A DNA stretch of 40,535 bases from Rhodospirillales bacterium. Its GTDB lineage: Bacteria; Pseudomonadota; Alphaproteobacteria; Kiloniellales; JACOMY01. The notes below the pieces were generated by a model, which did no database searches, was not told the DNA's origin, and worked only from the letters and a program-made list of their open reading frames with translations. Positions within the stretch are counted from its first letter, which is position 1. Every line of letters begins with the position of its first letter. Position numbers and translations under genes: made by a program. The DNA lies in assembly GCA_014324045.1 (NCBI GenBank), contig JACOMY010000030.1:1-40535 (forward strand), given 5' to 3'. Shown one piece after another: positions 35,752-40,535 of this stretch.

Positions 35752-36543
35752 GTGATAGGCAAAGCCTTACGCTGGCCGGCTGCTACCTGCATGGCCGGTC
35801 TCCTCGCTCTCTCGCTTGTCGGCGGTTGCGCCAGCACCGATACGGCCGATTCCGGGTTCGGCGACGACAACGACCCCTTGGAGTTCGTGAACCGCTTTAC
35901 CTTCGCAACCAACGACGTCCTGGATACCATGGCAATCCGGCCGCTTGCCGCGACCTATCGTTTCCTACTGCCCAATCCCGTGCAGAACGGCGTACGCAAC
36001 GTCATGCGCAATTTCGGCGCCCCTGTGGTCCTTTTCAACGACCTCTTCCAAGGCGAGTGGGACCGTGCCGAAACGACGGCGATGCGCTTGCTCATCAACT
36101 CCACCATCGGGCTTGCCGGTGTGTTCGACGTTGCCGCAGACTGGGGCTACGAATACCACCGCGAAGACTTCGGCCAGACTTTGGCGGTTTGGGGCGCCGG
36201 CGAAGGTTTCTATTTGGTGCTGCCGCTGCTTGGACCCTCCAACTTGCGCGATGCGGTCGGTACGGGTGTCGACAGCTTGCTCGATCCCTGGCCTTACGTG
36301 CTGGACGCGGCTACCGACCTCTCCGATTCCGAGATCGCAGGCATCTTCATCGGCAGGCGTATTCTAGAAGGGATCGATGCCCGTGCCCGCAATATCGAGG
36401 TGATCGACACTCTGAAGGCCGAATCGATCGATTATTACGCCAGGCTGCGCTCGTTCTATCGACAGAACCGGGCTGCGGCAATCCGCAACGGCCGGCCAGT
36501 CGAAATTCCCTTGCCGGATCTTGAACTGAACGGCGACGAATAG
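35752..36543 (+). CDS. mlaA: Outer-membrane lipoprotein MlaA (VacJ)
   Basis: MlaA removes misplaced phospholipids from the outer leaflet of the outer membrane and hands them to MlaC. The 263-residue product has a lipoprotein signal with lipobox LVGGC, then the VacJ pattern: DPLEFVNRFTFATND near 42, RPLAATYRFLLPNPVQNGV, RNFGAPVVLFNDLFQG and EDFGQTLAVWGAGEGFYLVLP. GTG at 35752 is chosen because GGGAGA precedes it and it gives a 23-residue signal; ATG at 35710 or 35689 would add 14 or 21 polar residues. mlaC follows after 10 bases. Confidence 0.88.
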   Translation: MIGKALRWPAATCMAGLLALSLVGGCASTDTADSGFGDDNDPLEFVNRFTFATNDVLDTMAIRPLAATYRFLLPNPVQNGVRNVMRNFGAPVVLFNDLFQGEWDRAETTAMRLLINSTIGLAGVFDVAADWGYEYHREDFGQTLAVWGAGEGFYLVLPLLGPSNLRDAVGTGVDSLLDPWPYVLDAATDLSDSEIAGIFIGRRILEGIDARARNIEVIDTLKAESIDYYARLRSFYRQNRAAAIRNGRPVEIPLPDLELNGDE

Positions 36544-36553
36544 GACGCTTCAG

Positions 36554-37189
36554 ATGCTTGTTCCCCGCCGTTTCCTCCTGACCGCGCTCGCCTTCCTTGC
36601 TGGCGTGACCTTGGCCGCAGGGCCTGCCGCGCCGGCCGATATTCAGCAAGAGGCCGACCTCTTCCTCACCCAGATGGGCAACCAAGCCATCGGTAGCTTC
36701 GCCGACAGTTCTGTTCCGGATGCAGAGCGCGTAGCACACTTTAGAACCCTGCTGAACGAGTCCTTCGACTTGCCGCTGGTCGCCCAGCAGGTCCTCGCGC
36801 GTTATTGGCGCGGCGCCAGCCCGGAAGAGCGTGCAGCCTTCACCGTCGCACTGCGCGAAGCCCTGATCGTGCGCTTCCTGCCGATCTTCGACGGCTATAA
36901 GGGCGAGACCTTCGACGTGGTCTCGACCCGCACCAGCACCCGCAACCCCAACGTGGTAGGCGCTGTCACCAATGTCTTCACTCCGGGTGGCGAGGTCGCG
37001 CGGATCGAGTGGTTTCTGCGCAAGGCCAGCGGCGGCCTCTTGATCTACGACTTCTCCGCCGAGGGCATCCGCCTGACCGCCTCGCTGCAGGAAGAATACT
37101 CTTCGTTCCTACGGAACGGCGGCGGCAAGGTCGCGGATCTCATCCGCAAGATCGAGGCTACACTGCCGCCGACAGCCGTCCTAGACTAA
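36554..37189 (+). CDS. mlaC: Periplasmic phospholipid-binding protein MlaC
   Basis: MlaC shuttles phospholipid between MlaA at the outer membrane and MlaFEDB at the inner membrane. The 211-residue product has a cleavable signal peptide (to about AAPADI), then the family core: FRTLLNESFDLPLVAQQVLARYWR near 68, ERAAFTVALREALIVRF, and EWFLRKASGGLLIYDFSAEGI near 152. AGGA lies upstream of the ATG. The gene is paired with mlaA as one operon; mlaDEF are not in the window. Its last codons and stop are duplicated 15 bases downstream (11 bp, CCTAGACTAAG). Confidence 0.88.
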   Translation: MLVPRRFLLTALAFLAGVTLAAGPAAPADIQQEADLFLTQMGNQAIGSFADSSVPDAERVAHFRTLLNESFDLPLVAQQVLARYWRGASPEERAAFTVALREALIVRFLPIFDGYKGETFDVVSTRTSTRNPNVVGAVTNVFTPGGEVARIEWFLRKASGGLLIYDFSAEGIRLTASLQEEYSSFLRNGGGKVADLIRKIEATLPPTAVLD

Positions 37190-37293
37190 GCGGCCCTAGA
37201 CTAAGTGACAAGGGCTTGGCGAGACGAATACCGGCTGCAGAAGCACAGCTGCGGTCCTTTCAACCAAGGCCATACTTTCACACTTAGTCACAC

Positions 37294-38586
37294 TTAATAG
37301 CGATAGCGGTCGGTCTTGAAGGGACCCTGCTGGGGCACCCCGATGTAGTCGGCTTGTTCCTGCGACAGCTTGGTCAGCTGTGCGCCGACTTTGGCCAAGT
37401 GCAGCGCCGCAACCTCTTCGTCCAGCTGCTTCGGCAGGACGTAGACCTTGCGCTCATAGGCCTCGGGCCTGTTCCAGAGCTCTATCTGCGCCAGCACCTG
37501 ATTGCTGAAGGACGCGCTCATCACGAAGCTGGGATGGCCGGTTGCGCAACCCAGGTTCACCAAGCGGCCCTCGGCCAGCAGCACCAGCCTCTTGCCGTCC
37601 GGGAACTCGATCAGATCCACCTGCGGCTTGACGTTGGTCCACTTGAAGTTCCGCAGAGCTTCTGTCTGAATCTCTGTGTCGAAGTGGCCGATGTTGCAGA
37701 CGATCGCCCGATCCTTCATCTCCCGCATATGGTCGAGGGTGACGATGTCCTTGTTGCCGGTTGCCGTGACAAAGATATCGCCCTGCGGCGCTGCCTCTTC
37801 CATGGTCAAGACTTGGTACCCATCCATTGCAGCCTGCAGGGCGCAGATCGGGTCGATCTCGGTCACCATCACCCGGCAGCCGGCGTTGCGCAGCGATTCG
37901 CAAGAGCCCTTGCCGACATCGCCATAGCCGGCAACCACCGCAATCTTGCCCGCCATCATCACGTCGGTCGCACGGCGAATACCGTCCACGAGGCTCTCCC
38001 GACAGCCGTACCTGTTGTCGAACTTGGACTTGGTCACGGAATCGTTGACGTTGATGGCCGGTGCCATCAGGCGGCCTTCCCTGGCCATCTCATAGAGCCG
38101 CAGCACGCCGGTGGTGGTTTCCTCAGAAATACCCTGCACCTCGGTCATCAAATCCCGGTGCTTGTCGTGCAGGACCTGCGTGAGATCGCCGCCGTCGTCC
38201 AGCACCATGTTGAGTGCCCAGCCGTCGGGACCGGTCAAGGTCTCTTCGATCGCCCACCAGAATTCCTCCTCGGTCATGCCCTTCCAGGCGAAGACCGGGA
38301 CGCCTGCAGCGGCCACGGCTGCGGCGGCATGATCCTGAGTCGAGAAGACGTTGCAGGAAGACCAACGCAGACTGGCGCCCAATAGGATCAGAGTTTCGAT
38401 CAGAACTGCCGTCTGGACGGTCATGTGCAGACAGCCGGCAATGCGCGCCCCTTTCAGCGGTTTCTCGGTGCCGTAACGCTCACGCAAGGCCATGAGGCCC
38501 GGCATCTCGACCTCGGCCAGCTCGATTTCCTTGCGCCCCCACTCCGCGAGGGAAAGATCCTTAACCTTGAAATCCCCGGACACCAT
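37294..38586 (-). CDS. ahcY: Adenosylhomocysteinase (S-adenosyl-L-homocysteine hydrolase)
   Basis: AhcY splits S-adenosylhomocysteine into adenosine and homocysteine, removing the inhibitor of methyltransferases. The 430-residue product has [20 protein letters not shown] near 45, [14 protein letters not shown], the NAD-binding [20 protein letters not shown] near 215 and the C-terminal [15 protein letters not shown] ending in KTDRYRY. ATG at 38586 gives the standard N-terminus [18 protein letters not shown]; the open frame to 38748 has no family resemblance. I looked for an SAH riboswitch upstream and found no convincing match. Confidence 0.96.
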   Translation of the reverse strand: MVSGDFKVKDLSLAEWGRKEIELAEVEMPGLMALRERYGTEKPLKGARIAGCLHMTVQTAVLIETLILLGASLRWSSCNVFSTQDHAAAAVAAAGVPVFAWKGMTEEEFWWAIEETLTGPDGWALNMVLDDGGDLTQVLHDKHRDLMTEVQGISEETTTGVLRLYEMAREGRLMAPAINVNDSVTKSKFDNRYGCRESLVDGIRRATDVMMAGKIAVVAGYGDVGKGSCESLRNAGCRVMVTEIDPICALQAAMDGYQVLTMEEAAPQGDIFVTATGNKDIVTLDHMREMKDRAIVCNIGHFDTEIQTEALRNFKWTNVKPQVDLIEFPDGKRLVLLAEGRLVNLGCATGHPSFVMSASFSNQVLAQIELWNRPEAYERKVYVLPKQLDEEVAALHLAKVGAQLTKLSQEQADYIGVPQQGPFKTDRYRY

Positions 38587-38925
38587 CGCGCTTCTGTTCC
38601 CATAGAGTAATACTCCGGCAGCGAGACCTAGCAGCGGTCCCGCCCGCTGGCAAGCAACGGCACAGCATGGCGGTCTCACCTCCGGACCGAACGCTCGCAG
38701 CGATGCTGGAGAGGGCGCCAAGCCTGCGCATGGCCTCTTCGACCTCATCTGCTCGCCGGATTCGCCGCCGCCGGGGTCCCCTCGCCCGCGCCTTCGCTCC
38801 CCGCGGCCACCCTCACTTCCGGGAGACCAGGGCTTCTTCTGTGGATTCCCACTCTTTCATCGCTGTCGGTCGCCGACCCTCGATCCGGTGCCTCCGGGAC
38901 GGTCTTCAGCCCCTGTCGGGTGACA

Positions 38926-38947
38926 AAAGTCTTTTGAAATCGGGCGG
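38926..38947 (+). repeat. Left arm of 22-bp inverted repeat (partner 40502-40523)
   Basis: The 22 bases starting AAAGTCTTTTGA and ending ATCGGGCGG match the reverse complement of 40502-40523 at 20 positions. The arms bound about 1.6 kb holding DUF488, a hypothetical gene and a terminase fragment. Part of the match is self-palindromic (CAAAAG, then CTTTTG), but ATCGGGC extends it beyond that. Confidence 0.6.
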
Positions 38948-39086
38948 TTTCAGGGGTGTGGAATCGTCTGAAAAAAGCGGTTTTGAGGTCAATTTCGCGG
39001 GGTGCGAAAGGCTTGGAAAATCCGAGCGTTCTGCACCCTTTGTTTTGCCGGAAAAGCGCTCTCGTGCAGAGGCGTTGCAGGGTGCT

Positions 39087-39112
39087 TGCAAGGGCCGTGC
39101 AATGCCCTTGCA
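39087..39112. terminator. Stem-loop downstream of DUF488 gene
   Basis: TGCAAGGGC (39087-39095) and GCCCTTGCA (39104-39112) form a perfect 9-bp stem with an 8-base loop about 20 bases past the DUF488 stop. There is no T run, so if it is a terminator it is atypical. Confidence 0.35.
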
Positions 39113-39125
39113 GGGGCGGTTCACG

Positions 39126-39155
39126 GTCGCCCGTTACCGGTTCGGGTTGCCGGCC
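39126..39155 (+). repeat. 30-bp direct repeat, copy 1 (3' end of DUF488 gene)
   Basis: This copy matches 39627-39656 at 28 of 30 bases in the same orientation, 501 bp apart. On the minus strand it covers the last codons (Ala-Gly-Asn-Pro-Asn-Arg, stop) of the DUF488 gene; copy 2 covers the matching end (Ala-Gly-Asn-Pro-Thr-Arg, stop) of the next gene upstream. Confidence 0.85.
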
Positions 39156-39619
39156 GCCTGGGCCAGACCCTGCCGGACGGTTTCGTGGCTGACGCAGAGC
39201 CCGCCCCGGCGCGCCATCTCATCCGCGACGATCGCGCGATGGCAATCGGCGGCCTGGCGCTCGAAGCAGAGCAGGCAGGCGGGTGCGCCGCTGCCGGATG
39301 CTACCTCCAGCGCTGCCGCCAGGCCGGCTTGTGCGGCCCTGCCTTCCAGGTGGCCGCGGTAGATGCTCCTGAAAGCATCCAGGTCTCTGCGCTTTGCGGC
39401 GTCGCGGCCGGGCTTGGGATTGCCGAGAGCGGACAGGTGCAGGTAGGAGATCCCAGCCGCCGCACAGGCTTGGCCCAAAGCCGTCTTCGAGAAGCCCCGC
39501 TTGCGCGAGATGGGTACGGCGCGCACATCGACGAGGGTGCCTACGGCGGCCGCCTTGAGGGTCGCGCAGAAGTCCTCGATCACCGCGCCTTCGTAGCTGA
39601 TGGTCAGGAGCCGGTTCAT
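39134..39619 (-). CDS. DUF488 family protein
   Basis: The 161-residue product matches the DUF488 pattern: LLTISYEGAVIEDF at the start, TLVDVRAVPISRKRGFSK near 28-45, GISYLHLSALGNPKPG, and a C-terminal LLCFERQAADCHRAIVADEM with paired Cys and His. The function of the family is not established. ATG at 39619 is chosen since the family begins there; the open frame upstream to 39736 runs into the preceding gene. The gene lies between two 30-bp direct repeats, and the downstream copy supplies its own last codons. It sits next to a phage terminase fragment, suggesting an accessory region. Confidence 0.82.
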   Translation of the reverse strand: MNRLLTISYEGAVIEDFCATLKAAAVGTLVDVRAVPISRKRGFSKTALGQACAAAGISYLHLSALGNPKPGRDAAKRRDLDAFRSIYRGHLEGRAAQAGLAAALEVASGSGAPACLLCFERQAADCHRAIVADEMARRGGLCVSHETVRQGLAQAAGNPNR

Positions 39620-39626
39620 CGCGCGT

Positions 39627-39656
39627 GGTCGCCCGTTACCGGGTCGGATTGCCGGC
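39627..39656 (+). repeat. 30-bp direct repeat, copy 2
   Basis: Partner of 39126-39155, differing at two positions. It covers the last codons and stop of the gene at 39636-40229 and the 5' leader of the DUF488 gene. The two copies make a 501-bp unit containing DUF488. Confidence 0.85.
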
Positions 39657-40229
39657 ATCGCCGACCGGCGGGTGATCGGCTTCGGCGCGAGCGAGGGCTT
39701 CGGCATGGCGGAGGCCGGCCTTGCGGTAGCGTCCATACTGCGAGGCCAGTTGCGCCTGGCGCGCTGTCCCGCCGAGGCAATCGTATGCGACGGCCGGGCT
39801 GGGTTCGACGCCGTCGAAGACGGGCGGCAGGGTGGAGCGCAGCGGCTCGTCGAGGATCGGCCAGAAGGCGGCGGACAGCAGCCGCAGGAAGTCGTCGGGA
39901 TCGTGTCCGGGGTCGTCGAGGTAGAGGACGCGCCCTTCGCGGGACCGGTTAACCGGCTTGGGCGCCGCTAGGGTTTCCTGCATGGCGGGCACCTTGGAGT
40001 GCGTACCCTCGACGGTTCCGGCTTCGTCGCTGCCGGCCCCTCTGGCGGCGGTGAGGGTTTGGGCGACGAGGGCGCGGAGGAGGATCGCGCCTTGTTGGCC
40101 GCGCAGCGCACGGGGATCGCGGCCCAACCGGTCGAGCCAGGGCTGCAGCTGGCGCTGCCGAGCGACAGGGTGGATCTCGGGTGCGGTCAGCTCTTTGCTA
40201 TTGGGGCGGCGGGGCGGGTCGCCGGCCAT
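39636..40229 (-). CDS. Hypothetical protein next to terminase fragment
   Basis: The 197-residue product is rich in Ala, Arg, Pro and Leu, with no signal peptide or membrane segment. A central stretch, REGRVLYLDDPGHDPDDFLR, and QLASQYGRYRKAGLRHAEAL near the end look like folded, acidic and helical parts. I do not recognise a family. It begins 3 bases after the terminase fragment's stop, so by position it may be a phage gene, but a Mu-like portal protein would be over twice as long. Its last six codons lie in the direct repeat shared with the end of DUF488. Confidence 0.5.
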   Translation of the reverse strand: MAGDPPRRPNSKELTAPEIHPVARQRQLQPWLDRLGRDPRALRGQQGAILLRALVAQTLTAARGAGSDEAGTVEGTHSKVPAMQETLAAPKPVNRSREGRVLYLDDPGHDPDDFLRLLSAAFWPILDEPLRSTLPPVFDGVEPSPAVAYDCLGGTARQAQLASQYGRYRKAGLRHAEALARAEADHPPVGDAGNPTR

Positions 40230-40232
40230 GGC

Positions 40233-40511
40233 CTAGAGCCCCCAGGGTCTGGCGGCGGCGATCGGCGAGACCACCATGCCGCGCTCCGCGTCGATCCGGT
40301 ATCCGCCGCCGCCCCAGGCGTCGCGCGGTCCGGGCCTTGCCTGACCCATCCGGGCCTCGAAGGGGCCGGATGCCGAAGCGGCGCCCAGGGCTGCCAGGGC
40401 CATGGCCCAGAAGCGGTCGGCGTGGCCGTCGGTGGCGCCGCGCTCGGCCACCAGGCGGGGGGCGCCGGTGGCGCCGGGCTCGGCCCGTACCGCATGCAGA
40501 TCGGCCCGATC
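40233..40511 (-). pseudogene. C-terminal fragment of a phage terminase large subunit (Mu gp28-like)
   Basis: The frame reads about 92 codons from just after an in-frame TGA (40512-40514) to its stop. It includes DLHAVRAEP, then ERGATDGHADRFWAMALAAL. The GHADRFWAxALA pattern near the C-terminus is typical of Mu-like gp28 terminase large subunits. The upstream ATPase and nuclease domains are missing: the TGA lies within one arm of the inverted repeat (40502-40523) and only 21 bases remain to the window edge. So this is a truncated remnant, or the in-frame stop marks a rearranged junction. GTG at 40451 is the only evident internal start. Confidence 0.55.
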
Positions 40512-40523
40512 TCAAAAGACTTT
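40502..40523 (-). repeat. Right arm of 22-bp inverted repeat (partner 38926-38947)
   Basis: The reverse complement matches 38926-38947 at 20 of 22 positions. This arm contains the stop codon that truncates the terminase fragment and lies 12 bases from the window end, so it may mark an element end or a repeat that broke the assembly. Confidence 0.6.
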
Positions 40524-40535
40524 CGGTGCGCTACA

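Larger units (their letters stand above)
38587..39133. other. Intergenic region between ahcY and DUF488 gene
   Basis: These 547 bases separate two genes on the same strand. The part nearer ahcY (38587-38880) should carry its promoter. The stretch 38920-39060 is less GC-rich and holds one arm of a 22-bp inverted repeat (38926-38947). Near 39087-39112 there is a hairpin. The open frames that cross the region have no recognisable residues, so I call it non-coding or decayed. Confidence 0.45.

Noticed and set aside
38587..38800. Possible SAH riboswitch upstream of ahcY
   Set aside because: Some GC-rich words resemble it, but the conserved core and pairing could not be found by eye.
39002..39952. 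316-codon plus-strand frame
   Set aside because: It runs antisense to DUF488 and the next gene; the DUF488 pattern supports the minus strand.
1..40535. tRNA, rRNA or CRISPR
   Set aside because: No cloverleaf-like T-arm sequences, rRNA segments or regularly spaced repeats were seen in the gaps.

Overview
The window looks like origin-proximal chromosome from an alphaproteobacterium, most likely a member of the Rhodospirillales in the broad sense. The strongest evidence is the block hemE | gap | ppsR-maf-aroE-coaE-dnaQ, the gene order that surrounds the replication origin in Caulobacter and relatives. An alphaproteobacterial-type RpoH, the hisZ-purA pair, mlaA-mlaC and an IalB-like secreted protein agree with this. 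The DNA is GC-rich, genes are tightly packed, and many neighbours overlap by ATGA or GTGA. The species cannot be named from the sequence. The left edge cuts hsdS, and repeats lie near both edges.

Layout. 1-3220: type I restriction-modification genes hsdS (cut by the edge) and hsdM. 3579-10442: a small membrane protein, a peptidoglycan-binding lipoprotein, a GMC oxidoreductase, a KpsS-like capsule glycosyltransferase and a DUF1501/DUF1800 export-linked pair. 10771-12091: an aquaporin and glyoxalase I. 12268-14834: the leftward haem operon hemE-hemH-hemJ. 14835-15235: the probable oriC, with an AT-rich tract and DnaA-box-like sites. 15236-18822: the rightward, overlapping operon ppsR-maf-aroE-coaE-dnaQ. 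18819-22546: threonine aldolase, a small membrane protein, rluD, rpoH and an HPr protein. 22820-27120: mnmE, mnmG, rsmG and a dead parA fragment, with two parS-like sites. 27126-28890: a Rieske oxygenase and an IalB-like protein. 29163-31625: purA and hisZ. 31762-37189: a PqiA-like protein, an aspartoacylase-like hydrolase, a ClC transporter, a thioesterase, mlaA and mlaC. 37294-38586: ahcY. 38926-40535: probable phage debris with DUF488, direct repeats and an inverted repeat.

The central observation is an origin region whose partition locus is broken. The usual alphaproteobacterial series rho-mnmE-mnmG-rsmG-parA-parB normally continues leftward from hemE-hemH-hemJ. Here hemJ is followed by unrelated genes, and mnmE-mnmG-rsmG lie on the opposite side of the origin, still transcribed away from it. 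One perfect and one near-perfect ParB-binding palindrome (parS) remain. parA has lost its start codon (ATG to ATA inside the old ATGA overlap with rsmG), and its reading frame stops resembling ParA after about 75 codons. parB is absent. Either the working parAB lies elsewhere and acts on these orphan parS sites, or segregation differs in this organism, or the junction near 27000 is an assembly error.

Functionally the window mixes housekeeping genes (haem synthesis, shikimate, CoA, tRNA and rRNA modification, purine and histidine synthesis, the methyl cycle, outer-membrane lipid balance) with accessory genes at both ends (restriction-modification, capsule, DUF1501/DUF1800, phage remnants).
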